From contig DATNQD010000059.1 of NCBI GenBank assembly GCA_036702865.1, forward strand, positions 488,704 through 552,703: a DNA stretch of 64,000 bases, in the 5' to 3' direction. Below, piece after piece: positions 54,173 to 62,795 of this stretch. Both the position numbers and the translations under genes were made by a program. The notes under the pieces were generated by a model. It was not told the origin of the DNA. It did no database searches and saw only the letters and a list, made by a program, of their open reading frames with translations. Numbering within the stretch: the first letter of the stretch is position 1; every line of letters starts with the position of its first letter. The stretch comes from Trichocoleus sp. Lineage in GTDB: Bacteria; Cyanobacteriota; Cyanobacteriia; Elainellales; Elainellaceae.

Positions 54173-55282
54173 TCAGGTTGCTACTGAGTCCGGAAAGAGG
54201 CGGAGTTCAGTTTTAGGCAGTGTTGCAGTGATGCTTGCGCCGACCGGAAGAATGATTTCAGCCAGAGTACGGGCAATCAGCATTTGTCCACTTGGGGTTT
54301 GCAGACAGTAACGATACTCGCGTCCTAGAAATTGCCGATCGCGCACAATTAATGCTCCAGCCGGATCTGGACGAAGAATGAGATCTTCCTGACGAATCAT
54401 CAGTTCAGCCCGATCGCCTTGGTTCAAACGGTTCAGGTCAGGATGCCCTGGAATGGTTTGGGCAAGCGGAACATCTCCCAGTTCGGTCTGCCATCGATTG
54501 TCCTGGCGAACCGCAGGCAGAAAGTTTGCTTGGGTCACGAATTCAGCTACGAAGCGAGATTGCGGTTCTTGATACAGCAGTTCGGGCGTGTCAATCTGTT
54601 CAAGATGCCCCTGACGCATCACAGCAACATGATCTGCGATCGAGAGTGCTTCTTCCTGGTCATGGGTGACAAAGATAGCCGTTGTGCCTGCGGCTTTGAG
54701 GATATCGCGGAGTTCTTGTCTGAGACGTAATCTCACCTGAACATCTAAATTGCTCAGGGGTTCATCGAGTAAGACGAGTGACGGGAAGGGGGCTAAAGCT
54801 CTCGCCAAAGCAACTCGCTGCTGCTGTCCTCCCGATAGTTGATGCGGATAACGTTGCTCCATCCCAGACAAACCGACCAGAGCGATCGACTCTTTGACTC
54901 GCTGCTGCACGATCGCGGCGGGCTTCTGGCTGTTCTGCAAGCCAAATGCCACATTCTGAGCCACCGTTAGATGTGGAAAGAGGGCGTAATCCTGAAACAC
55001 CATGCCAACGCTGCGCCGTTCTGGAGGAACCCAGGCACCTTCACCAGCAACCTGCCGTTGGGCAATGGTAATCGTGCCTGTTTGGGGCTGTTCAAATCCG
55101 GCAATCAATCGCAGCAGGGTCGTTTTTCCACAGCCTGATGGTCCCAGCAGTGCCAGTAAATTCCCCGGATGCAGGCTCAAACTCACGGATGCAACTGCAG
55201 GTAAAAGATGGGGTGCAAACTGACGAGTGACACGATCGATCTGCAAAACGGGGACAGACTGCGAGACAGAAAGAGAGGACAT
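54173..55282 (-). CDS. futC: ferric iron ABC transporter ATP-binding protein (FutC/FbpC type)
   Basis: 369 residues. Walker A GPSGCGKTTLL, Q loop VFQDYALFPHL, signature LSGGQQQRVALARAL, Walker B LVLLDEPLSNLD and the switch His in THDQEEALS are complete. A C-terminal TOBE part (MIRQEDLILRP) is as in FbpC/FutC and MalK relatives. It energises uptake with the divergently read permease 107 bp away. A Fur-box-like sequence overlaps its putative -35. The periplasmic FutA protein is not in the window. Confidence 0.9.
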   Translation of the reverse strand: MSSLSVSQSVPVLQIDRVTRQFAPHLLPAVASVSLSLHPGNLLALLGPSGCGKTTLLRLIAGFEQPQTGTITIAQRQVAGEGAWVPPERRSVGMVFQDYALFPHLTVAQNVAFGLQNSQKPAAIVQQRVKESIALVGLSGMEQRYPHQLSGGQQQRVALARALAPFPSLVLLDEPLSNLDVQVRLRLRQELRDILKAAGTTAIFVTHDQEEALSIADHVAVMRQGHLEQIDTPELLYQEPQSRFVAEFVTQANFLPAVRQDNRWQTELGDVPLAQTIPGHPDLNRLNQGDRAELMIRQEDLILRPDPAGALIVRDRQFLGREYRYCLQTPSGQMLIARTLAEIILPVGASITATLPKTELRLFPDSVAT

Positions 55283-55339
55283 TGAAAAAACTCAACCTTC
55301 AGTATTGGGAGATTGGCATTGGAAGGAGACATCCTAGAC

Positions 55340-55378
55340 TCTATAGTTTAAAGGGTCAATGCAAGTAATTCTCATTAG
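55340..55378 (-). promoter_or_regulatory. futC promoter overlapped by Fur-box-like site
   Basis: On the minus strand a -35-like TTACTT (55368-55363) and a -10-like TATAGA (55345-55340) are separated by 17 bp. The sequence CTAATGAGAATTAC (55378-55365) overlaps the -35 and resembles half of the Fur consensus (AATGAGAATTATTCTCATT). It sits 12 bp before the GTG of the permease, so both divergent genes could be repressed by Fur-Fe(II). This is inferred from sequence similarity only. Confidence 0.5.
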
Positions 55379-55389
55379 TCTCGAATTTA

Positions 55390-57075
55390 GTGTCTGCCAA
55401 ATCTGCCTCCTCTCCAACTACCCTTTCCATTTCCTGTGCCCGGTTACTGCCTGGCGGCTGGACGATCGCCGTTCTGCTAATTGCCCTGTTGATTGCCACC
55501 CCAATTCTGGTGGTTTTTAGCAGCCTCTTTGTCGATTCTCGCGAAGTCTGGAGTCATTTGATCGAGACAGTATTGCCTCGCTATATCGCCAATTCCTTCT
55601 GGCTCATGTTGGGTGTGGGAGCGGGTGTTGTGGCGATCGGCGTTAGCACGGCTGCACTCGTCACATTCTGTCGGTTTCCGGGAAGTCGCTGGATGGAGTG
55701 GCTGTTGCTGCTGCCGCTGGCAGTTCCGGCTTATCTGCTGGCCTACGTTTACACCGAACTGCTGGAATTTTATGGGCCTGTGCAAACGACGCTCCGAAGT
55801 TTGTTTGGCTGGACAGAAGTTGGAGAATACTGGTTTCCGCCCATTCGATCGCTCGGGGGCGCGATTGTTTTGTTCAGTTTGGCGTCCTACCCCTACGTTT
55901 ATCTTCTAGCAAGGGTCGCTTTTCAAGAGCAGTCAATTTGTACGCTGGAGGCGAGCCGATCGTTGGGCTGTAGCCCCTGGCGCAGTTTTCTCAAGGTGGC
56001 TCTGCCGCTGGCTCGTCCGGCGATCGTTGCGGGGCTGGCTCTGGCGCTGATGGAAACCCTAAGCGACTTCGGCACAGTGCAATATTTTGCAGTTGATACC
56101 TTTACAGTGGGCATTTATCGCACCTGGTTTGGCATGGGTGAGCGAACTGCTGCTACCCAGCTCTCTGCCTTATTACTGGCTTTTGTGCTGGTCCTCCTGA
56201 CTTTGGAGCAAAGGTCGCGTCAAAAAAATCGCTACTATCAAACTTCGAGCCGCTATCAACGATCGACGCCTCATTTGCTGAAAGGCTGGCGATCGATCCT
56301 GGCGTTGCTGGTCTGTAGTTTGCCCGTCCTGCTGGGATGCTTGCTCCCCGCGATCGTTCTGATTCAGCTGGCGCTCACGCACCTGACCCAAAATTTTAGT
56401 CAGCGGTTCTGGCAACTCGCTAGCCATAGCCTGATTGTTTCTGGGCTAACCGCTGCGATCGGCGTCATTCTGGCACTCATTCTGGCATATGGTCTGCGGC
56501 TCCGTCCGGGCAGGGGAATGTCTTTTGCGGTGAGAATGGCGGCTCTGGGCTATGCCGTTCCGGGAACTGTCATTGCGGTTGGCGTTTTAGTGCCGCTGGG
56601 TGGACTAGATAATGCGATCGACGCCTGGATGAAGTCAACTTTTGGTCTTTCCACAGGGCTGCTGTTAAGCGGTACAATCGTCGCTCTCCTGTTTGCTTAC
56701 CTGGTGCGGTTTCTGTCGATCGCTTTTGGCTCGGTTGAGTCTAGCCTGATCCGCATTAAGCCCAATCTTGATGAAGCAGCCCGATCGCTTGGTTACAGCC
56801 CGGCTCAAACGCTGGCGCGGGTTCATGCGCCGCTGATGGGAGGAGGGTTGCTCACAGCCGCACTGCTGGTTTTTGTAGATGTGATGAAAGAACTGCCCGC
56901 GACGCTGATCGTCCGTCCCTTTAACTTTGACACGCTTGCCATTGAAGTCTATAAGCTCGCCTCTGATGAACGTCTGGCAGAAGCAGCGGCTCCCGCATTA
57001 GCAATCGTTGCGGTTGGGATGATTCCTGTTGCTTTGTTGAGCCGGCAAGTGGGGCGATCGGGAGCCAGGGGCTAG
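55390..57075 (+). CDS. futB: ferric iron ABC transporter permease, two fused domains (FutB/FbpB type)
   Basis: 561 residues with about 12 membrane helices in two BPD_transp_1 units. Each has an EAA-type loop: EASRSLGCSPWRSFLKVALP and EAARSLGYSPAQTLARVHAP. The domain duplication is characteristic of FbpB/FutB/ThiP-like permeases; thiamine transport is the alternative. The start GTG has no clear ribosome binding site. Together with the divergent futC gene this makes a membrane module lacking a binding protein. Confidence 0.9.
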   Translation: MSAKSASSPTTLSISCARLLPGGWTIAVLLIALLIATPILVVFSSLFVDSREVWSHLIETVLPRYIANSFWLMLGVGAGVVAIGVSTAALVTFCRFPGSRWMEWLLLLPLAVPAYLLAYVYTELLEFYGPVQTTLRSLFGWTEVGEYWFPPIRSLGGAIVLFSLASYPYVYLLARVAFQEQSICTLEASRSLGCSPWRSFLKVALPLARPAIVAGLALALMETLSDFGTVQYFAVDTFTVGIYRTWFGMGERTAATQLSALLLAFVLVLLTLEQRSRQKNRYYQTSSRYQRSTPHLLKGWRSILALLVCSLPVLLGCLLPAIVLIQLALTHLTQNFSQRFWQLASHSLIVSGLTAAIGVILALILAYGLRLRPGRGMSFAVRMAALGYAVPGTVIAVGVLVPLGGLDNAIDAWMKSTFGLSTGLLLSGTIVALLFAYLVRFLSIAFGSVESSLIRIKPNLDEAARSLGYSPAQTLARVHAPLMGGGLLTAALLVFVDVMKELPATLIVRPFNFDTLAIEVYKLASDERLAEAAAPALAIVAVGMIPVALLSRQVGRSGARG

Positions 57076-57148
57076 GCAAGAGGAAAGGCAGATTTTGAGA
57101 AATGGACAGGTTGTCCTGGTGCCGCAGGTTTTTAGAAAAAAGGTTGAA

Positions 57149-57646
57149 ATGACGATGAAAAACTCGATCGCTTTACTCGCTGTCGGTTCGCTGGTTTTGG
57201 GTTTATGGCTCTCAAGCTGTGAGAAGCCTTCGCCGCAGGAACAATTGCTTTCCGAAAAGAAATGTCTCAAGTGTGATCTACAAAATATTGACCTTAGCCA
57301 GGCAGACTTGAAGAAAGCACAGCTAAATGGGGCAAACTTTAGCAATGCCAAGCTGGATCAGGCAGACTTGAGTGGGGGGTTTTTAGATAGTGCGAATCTC
57401 AGTGGTGCTAGTCTCAGTCAAGCAAACTTGAGTACTGCTGGGCTATCTGCTGCGAATCTCAGCCAGGCGAACCTGGAAGGAGCCAATTTACAGGGCGCAT
57501 ACCTCCGCAATGCTGACCTGACAGATGCTAACCTCAGCAAAGCTAACCTAGAAAATGCTGACTTAAGTGGGGCAAAGCTCGATCGCGCCAAGTTAGAGGG
57601 AGCCAAGCTGAAAGGAGCAATCATGCCGGACGGCAAAATAAATTAA
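57149..57646 (+). CDS. pentapeptide repeat lipoprotein
   Basis: 165 residues from the ATG at 57149 (AAGG 7 nt upstream); the frame opens earlier with TTG. A lipobox LWLSSC (Cys24) follows a hydrophobic signal, so the mature protein is lipid-anchored. From about residue 45 to the end there are roughly 20 pentapeptide units of A(D/N)LXX type, for example ADLKKAQLNGANFSNAKLDQ, forming a right-handed quadrilateral beta-helix. A CxxC (KKCLKCDL) lies before it. Function unknown. Confidence 0.9.
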   Translation: MTMKNSIALLAVGSLVLGLWLSSCEKPSPQEQLLSEKKCLKCDLQNIDLSQADLKKAQLNGANFSNAKLDQADLSGGFLDSANLSGASLSQANLSTAGLSAANLSQANLEGANLQGAYLRNADLTDANLSKANLENADLSGAKLDRAKLEGAKLKGAIMPDGKIN

Positions 57647-57760
57647 GCCGTAACGCTGAAACCGTACTGAATCAAACCGTGAGAACCGACAAGTCGTGAG
57701 CGGTTGGAATTTTGTACACTACTAGGCGGAGAGTTACATCACATTTGGGGGAATCTGTCG

Positions 57761-59407
57761 GTGCGCCTGTTCACCACCATCGCCGGGATACGCTCCTACT
57801 TAGAATTAAAACGATCGCCTCAGCAGCTTCCAGAACGGGGGGAGATTTCCCATGCATTTTATCCACCCCAGATTGGCTTTGTACCGACGATGGGTGCACT
57901 TCATGCCGGACATTTGAGCCTGGTTCAACGAGCGCGCCAGGAAAGTGATCTGGTGGTGGTCAGCATTTTTGTCAATCCGCTTCAGTTTGGACCGAACGAG
58001 GACTTTCATCGCTATCCCCGAACGCTAGAGCAAGATGAGCAGCTTTGCCGCAGTGCTGGTGTTGATGTCATTTTTGCTCCCTCAGCTTTAGAGCTATACG
58101 GTACAAGCTACGCGCCTTTAGCTGAAACTGTGACTCAGGTCATGCCGCCTGCTACGATGATTGCTGGACTCTGTGGACAGTTTCGCCCTGGACATTTCCC
58201 CGGTGTGACTACCGTTGTCACAAAACTGTTTAATATTGTGCAGCCCGATCGCGCTTACTTTGGACAAAAAGACGCACAGCAGGTCGCTTTGATTCGGCGA
58301 ATGGTCGCAGACTTAAATTTTCCTGTCACAGTCGTCACTTGCCCGATCGTGAGAGAACCAGATGGACTGGCTCTGAGTTCCCGCAATCGCTATCTTTCCC
58401 CAGGAGAAAGAGCAGTAGCCCCCACGCTTTATCACAGCCTCCAGCGGGCAGAATCAGCTTTTTCAAAAGGGAGGTGCGATCGAACGGAACTCTTGAGCCT
58501 GGTGAAGGCAGAACTCGCGAAAGCGCCAGACATTCAACCTGAATACATTGAATTAGTACATCCCGATACAATGACACCGCTAGAACAAGTTGAGGAGATC
58601 GGATTAGTGGCAATTGCGGCTCGGTTAGGTTCAACTCGGCTGATTGATAATATGGTGCTGCGAAATCGACAGCCAATCGTGGCAATTGATGGACCTGCGG
58701 GAGCCGGAAAATCCACAGTTGTTCGGCAGGTTGCCCAGGTACTAGGGCTACTCTATCTGGACACGGGCGCGATGTATCGGGCAGTCACCTGGCTGGTGCT
58801 GAAGTCTGGAATTGCCATCACCGATGAAGCCTCGATCGCGGAGTTGGTCAGCCAGTGCGAGATTCGGCTGGAGAGCCAGGATGCAGCAACGCGAACCCAG
58901 GAAGAGGCAGAGAGTTTGGCTGGTTCGCCGATTCCGAGAGTGCTGATTAATGGTCAAGATGTGACGCAGGCAATTCGGACGCTAGAAGTGACAGCACAGG
59001 TTTCCGCAATTGCGGCGCAGCCTTTTGTCCGTCAGGAACTGGTGAAGCGACAGCAGGCATATGGACGACAGGGCGGCGTGGTCATGGAAGGACGCGATAT
59101 TGGCACGCATGTTTTCCCGGATGCGGAACTGAAAATCTTTTTAACGGCTTCAGTGCAGGAGCGGGCGCGGCGACGTCAGCAAGACCTGAAAAACCAGGGG
59201 CGAGACATCAGCCTGGATGAACTGGAACGATCGATCGAAGAGCGGGATCGCAAAGACCGGACTCGTCGCCTAGCGCCATTGCGAAAAGCTGCGGATGCGA
59301 TCGAGATCAACACAGACCATTTGACGATTGAGGAAGTGACTGCCAACATTGTGAGTCTCTATCACGAAAAGCTGGTCAGCCTACAACGGGTTGAAGTCAA
59401 TGCCTGA
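57761..59407 (+). CDS. panC-cmk: bifunctional pantoate-beta-alanine ligase / (d)CMP kinase
   Basis: 548 residues from the GTG at 57761, where the family sequence (RLFTTIAGIRSYL) begins; the frame is open 57 bp further. Residues 1-290 are PanC: VPTMGALHAGHLSLVQRARQ, FVNPLQFGPNED, HFPGVTTVVTKLFNIVQPDR and AYFGQKDAQQ. Residues from about 308 are cytidylate kinase: IDGPAGAGKSTVVRQVAQVL, LDTGAMYRAVTW, GRDIGTHVFPDAELKIFLTA. It makes pantothenate for CoA and phosphorylates CMP/dCMP. The fusion is a known cyanobacterial arrangement. Confidence 0.96.
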   Translation: MRLFTTIAGIRSYLELKRSPQQLPERGEISHAFYPPQIGFVPTMGALHAGHLSLVQRARQESDLVVVSIFVNPLQFGPNEDFHRYPRTLEQDEQLCRSAGVDVIFAPSALELYGTSYAPLAETVTQVMPPATMIAGLCGQFRPGHFPGVTTVVTKLFNIVQPDRAYFGQKDAQQVALIRRMVADLNFPVTVVTCPIVREPDGLALSSRNRYLSPGERAVAPTLYHSLQRAESAFSKGRCDRTELLSLVKAELAKAPDIQPEYIELVHPDTMTPLEQVEEIGLVAIAARLGSTRLIDNMVLRNRQPIVAIDGPAGAGKSTVVRQVAQVLGLLYLDTGAMYRAVTWLVLKSGIAITDEASIAELVSQCEIRLESQDAATRTQEEAESLAGSPIPRVLINGQDVTQAIRTLEVTAQVSAIAAQPFVRQELVKRQQAYGRQGGVVMEGRDIGTHVFPDAELKIFLTASVQERARRRQQDLKNQGRDISLDELERSIEERDRKDRTRRLAPLRKAADAIEINTDHLTIEEVTANIVSLYHEKLVSLQRVEVNA

Positions 59408-59537
59408 AGCGAGTTTTCCATCCATTCAAGATTGATTGGAATTTGTGTCGCAGTGCGAAGATTTGCAAAGTAGCTCCGGCAATGTTAAAGTCCCTTAGGA
59501 TAAGTGAAGTTAAATTAACCTCGCTTTCGTCAACCTG

Positions 59538-60281
59538 ATGGTGTTTAATTCCAGCTTTCAGATGCAAACTTTCGTCTCTAGCTCGGATTCCCACATTTCT
59601 GCTTCTGGTACGACGATGATTATTCGTCCTGCGGCTCAAACCCTGCGGATTGTTGCTCTGGGCGATAGCATGATCTATGGGTTTGGTGACCCGGAAGGGG
59701 GCGGATGGGTCGAGCGGCTGCGGCGACAGTGGATGTCTCCCGAAAGCCCCAGCCATGCCCTCTACAATCTCGGTGTTCGCGGAGATGGCATCAAGCAAGT
59801 TGCTCAACGGCTAGAATCTGAATTTCGGCAGCGGGGCGAACTGCGGCATCGCGTCCCTGATTTGATCATTTTGTCGGTCGGCGTGAATGATTCCGCAAGG
59901 CTGGGCAGGCTAAACGGCAGAAATTTCACTGCATTTGAAGACTTTCAAGCAGACTTAGCAGACTTGCTCGACCGTGCGGCTCAGCTCTGTCCTGTCTTTT
60001 TTGTCGGCATGACTCCGGTAAATGAAGCCCCCATGCCCTTCGCCAACTGCCTCTATTACAACCACGCTGATCAGTATCGCTATAAAGAAGCCACTCGCCT
60101 TGCCTGCATTGCGCGTCAAATTCCTTACCTGGACATCTTCGATCGATGGCTGGCAAAAGGGGAGATTTGGTGGCAGTCGCGCCTCTGTTCCGATGGTCTA
60201 CATCCTAATAGTGAAGGCTATGCAGCACTGCTCCAAAATATTTTGCAGTGGGAACCGCTGACTGAGCAAATTCGCTTCTAG
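59538..60281 (+). CDS. GDSL/SGNH esterase-lipase family protein
   Basis: 247 residues. SGNH blocks: I VALGDSMIYGFG (Ser), II LGVRGDG (Gly), III LSVGVND (Asn), V DGLHPNSEGY (Asp, His). The N-terminal 28 residues are Ser-rich without a signal peptide. Such enzymes hydrolyse esters or act as acyltransferases; the substrate is not predictable. Convergent with the next pentapeptide gene. Confidence 0.92.
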   Translation: MVFNSSFQMQTFVSSSDSHISASGTTMIIRPAAQTLRIVALGDSMIYGFGDPEGGGWVERLRRQWMSPESPSHALYNLGVRGDGIKQVAQRLESEFRQRGELRHRVPDLIILSVGVNDSARLGRLNGRNFTAFEDFQADLADLLDRAAQLCPVFFVGMTPVNEAPMPFANCLYYNHADQYRYKEATRLACIARQIPYLDIFDRWLAKGEIWWQSRLCSDGLHPNSEGYAALLQNILQWEPLTEQIRF

Positions 60282-60313
60282 TTCTTCTCTTCGTTTTAGC
60301 AGCCTGAATTCTT

Positions 60314-60345
60314 AGCAACCCAGATTATCAGCAACCTAGACTATC
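60314..60345. repeat. imperfect 16-bp tandem duplication over a stop codon
   Basis: AGCAACCCAGATTATC (60314-60329) and AGCAACCTAGACTATC (60330-60345) match at 14 of 16 bases. On the minus strand the second copy encodes the last residues DSLGC of the pentapeptide protein and the first copy lies beyond the stop. Confidence 0.85.
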
Positions 60346-60849
60346 AAAGGTGGAAACCTGGGTGATCGGATTTACCCCGTCAGCGCGTTTGCAGAGTTCT
60401 TTGATCTCAAACCGATCGAGAATTGCATCTGTGAAGTCAGCTCCAGTAACCGTTACGTCTTGAAAACTGGTGCGAGTAGCAGTTGCACCAATCAAAAGGG
60501 CGTTGGTTAGGTCAGCTCCAACCCAAAAGACGCGATCGACTAGAGCACCCGTGAGATTTGCATCACGGAGATTGGCATTAAGCAGAATTCCTTTGGTCAA
60601 AATTGTATCAGACAGATCTGCCCCTTCCAAATTGGCATCCCGCATTTCTGCCGAAACAAACGCCTTACCATGCAGATTAGCGTGAGCAAAATCCTGCCCA
60701 CTCAAATTGGCATTGTTATAGTTCACCAGATCAGGCATGTCGATCGAGGTAGCGGCAGCTATTGCAGGCATCGCATCCAGCAGTACCCAGAGACAGGCAA
60801 GGCTAACGACCAGAATTAAACTGAGTAAACATTGCAACAGCTTCTTCAT
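60328..60849 (-). CDS. exported pentapeptide repeat protein
   Basis: 173 residues. A signal peptide (KKLLQCLLSLILVVSLACLW ... MPAIAAA) leads to a mature protein with about 16 pentapeptide units, such as ANLSGQDFAHANLHGKAF and ADLSDTILTKGILLNANLRD. It probably folds as a beta-helix in the periplasm or lumen, as in thylakoid-lumen pentapeptide proteins. It lies 30 bp downstream of the LCP gene in the same direction and could be co-transcribed. Function unknown. Confidence 0.9.
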   Translation of the reverse strand: MKKLLQCLLSLILVVSLACLWVLLDAMPAIAAATSIDMPDLVNYNNANLSGQDFAHANLHGKAFVSAEMRDANLEGADLSDTILTKGILLNANLRDANLTGALVDRVFWVGADLTNALLIGATATRTSFQDVTVTGADFTDAILDRFEIKELCKRADGVNPITQVSTFDSLGC

Positions 60850-60879
60850 TTTGTCTTTCCTCGATCGCTCTTCGAGTCC

Positions 60880-62325
60880 CTAAATTCCGGATTGCTTTGC
60901 CCAATCATTGCCCACTCGGATGGTTAGGTCAGACTGAAGATCGCCAGTTGAGGCAGATACTACCTGACCCACGCCCAAAACAGTTTCCAGGGCTGAGGCA
61001 CTTTGCAGATCTCCTGTCTGCGCAATAATCTGGGTTTTGGCTTCGTGGTCTGCCCAGTCTTGGATTAAATAGGTGTTGTTGAATCCTTTGGATTGGAGAT
61101 AGGCTGCCATCTTATTGCCAAGATGCGGATCATCAGATGCATTTTGAATGGCAATTCGCAAATCAGTTTGGCTGGTCTGTGAATGGGTGAGAGCACCAGC
61201 TCCAACATCAAAGTATTCTTGCATCACCTGGTCTTTGCCGTTCTGGTCCATCAGCCAGTAGCTTGCGACAAACTCGTCAGGCATACTAAACCGCCCTGGC
61301 AGCATGACCATGTGAAAGTTGTTTTGCTCCAGTCCAAGTCCAAAGTCAGCCAAAGACAGCATTTCCTCAAAAGAGAGGTTGGTATCAATATATTTCTGGA
61401 AGAGTTGAATTGCCTGAGGAATTCGAGGCAGAAGGGCTGGGCTGGCCATCTTTTCTCTCAAAGCGCGAATTAACTGCTGCTGTCGCTGAACTCGACCAAT
61501 ATCCCCGTTACCATCATCGCGGAAGCGAGCAAACTGCTCTGCCTGATTGCCATTCAAGGTTTGCCACCCTGGTTGCAGGTCAATCTTGAGCTTCTGAGTC
61601 ACGTCCTCATACTGCATCCGTTCTGGAACAAAAACGCGCACTCCCCCTAGCAAGTCAACCAGTTCTCGAAATGCACCCGTACTAACGCGAATGTAGCGAT
61701 CGATCGTCACGCCATTCAGGGTACTGCTAACGACTTGACCTGCCAGTTTAGAACCACCAGCAGAATTCGCATAGTTGATTTTTTCAACTCCTTCGCCCGG
61801 AATATAAACCTGAGTATCTCTAGGAATCGAAAGGAGGTTAGCGGTTTCCTGGTCAGGGTCAATCCGCACCAGCAGCATTGTGTCGCTGCGTCCCGCAAAG
61901 ACCGCTTTCGAGGGGTGACTATCAGCCGCAGAAGGACGGTCATCGGGTAGGTTCAGCGGCAGATCAATGCCCATCACCAGCACATTCACCGGACGCGTGA
62001 TCTGATAACGAAAGCTCTTGCGCCAAAGATTTTGCAGCGAGAGAGGTTGCTGTGCTGCCGATTGATTGTTGATTGGCAAAGGAGCCGCCAATATCAACAC
62101 TGCCCCGATCGCTGCTGAAACCGATGCTGTCAAACCAACGAGAAAGCCGCGCAGCACCCATCGAGACCAACCCAGCTCGGGTGATTTAGGGGGGCTAGGT
62201 TCCACAGAAGTCGTCAAATTTTCTGGGGAAACTTCTGGAGAAACCTCTAGAGAAGGAGGATTATCCCCCTCCAGGGTTGCCTGCTGCTGTGTTACCTGTT
62301 CAGACTTGCTCACTCCATCACCCAT
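60880..62325 (-). CDS. LytR-CpsA-Psr (LCP) family glycopolymer transferase
   Basis: 481 residues. A long acidic/Pro-rich cytosolic head with EVSPEVSPENL repeats (about 20-45) precedes one membrane helix (about 57-76) and the LCP domain: VLVMGIDLPLNLPDDRP, FAGRSDTMLLVRIDPDQETA, LLSIPRDTQVYIPGEGVEKI and RVQRQQQLIRALREKM. A LytR_C domain closes the protein (IQNASDDPHLGNKMAAYLQS). LCP enzymes transfer polysaccharides from lipid carriers to the cell wall. The start codon is directly preceded by two CTAAATCAAA units on the minus strand. Divergent from manC. Confidence 0.92.
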   Translation of the reverse strand: MGDGVSKSEQVTQQQATLEGDNPPSLEVSPEVSPENLTTSVEPSPPKSPELGWSRWVLRGFLVGLTASVSAAIGAVLILAAPLPINNQSAAQQPLSLQNLWRKSFRYQITRPVNVLVMGIDLPLNLPDDRPSAADSHPSKAVFAGRSDTMLLVRIDPDQETANLLSIPRDTQVYIPGEGVEKINYANSAGGSKLAGQVVSSTLNGVTIDRYIRVSTGAFRELVDLLGGVRVFVPERMQYEDVTQKLKIDLQPGWQTLNGNQAEQFARFRDDGNGDIGRVQRQQQLIRALREKMASPALLPRIPQAIQLFQKYIDTNLSFEEMLSLADFGLGLEQNNFHMVMLPGRFSMPDEFVASYWLMDQNGKDQVMQEYFDVGAGALTHSQTSQTDLRIAIQNASDDPHLGNKMAAYLQSKGFNNTYLIQDWADHEAKTQIIAQTGDLQSASALETVLGVGQVVSASTGDLQSDLTIRVGNDWAKQSGI

Positions 62326-62345
62326 TTTGATTTAGTTTGATTTAG
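62326..62345. repeat. 10-bp tandem repeat immediately before the LCP start codon
   Basis: TTTGATTTAG occurs twice (62326-62335, 62336-62345); on the minus strand it reads CTAAATCAAA CTAAATCAAA ATG, with no Shine-Dalgarno sequence between the repeat and the ATG. Confidence 0.9.
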
Positions 62346-62795
62346 TGTTACGAACGTTTTGGACACCGACGCACCCAAATTTTAAGAGGGGCTGACCTGA
62401 ATGAATGCTGGCTCGGATAAATACAGTACCCTATCTCCGCGATGACTCAAACTGACGCAACCTAGTCAACCTAAGTCTCCCCATTAGCGCAGGGTGGCTC
62501 AGTTCATAATTCATTTGGGTGCGATGAGGAACTGCATTAAACTCGTTTTAATATGTACTTTTATTACTTTGCCCATGGCGATTATACCCTGAAGCTTGAC
62601 TATCCGCCTTCCCTCACAAGCCGCAAAACCGATCGTTCTCAAAGCAAGCTCTTCTATCGATAGGATGATTTTGAAGAATATACTTCTGAGATTGTTCGTA
62701 AAGATGCCGTAAAGGTAAGGATTCTCTTGCTTTTGTCAGGCAGAAAACCTTGTTAGGATGGGGCGAAATTGTAAAGGTCTGCGAAATACACTGTC
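62346..62795. other. 450-bp divergent intergenic region between the LCP and manC genes
   Basis: It must hold both promoters. A 36-codon open frame (ATG 62553, stop 62663; begins MYFYYFAHGDYTLKLDYPPS) is present without a well-placed ribosome binding site. I see no hairpin with a T tract, tRNA or riboswitch. Confidence 0.35.

Noticed and set aside
57761..59407. panC-cmk fusion as a novel arrangement
   Set aside because: The bifunctional pantoate ligase/cytidylate kinase is a known cyanobacterial feature.
62553..62663. 36-codon frame upstream of manC
   Set aside because: Aromatic-rich start but no well-placed ribosome binding site or membrane pattern of known small photosynthetic proteins.
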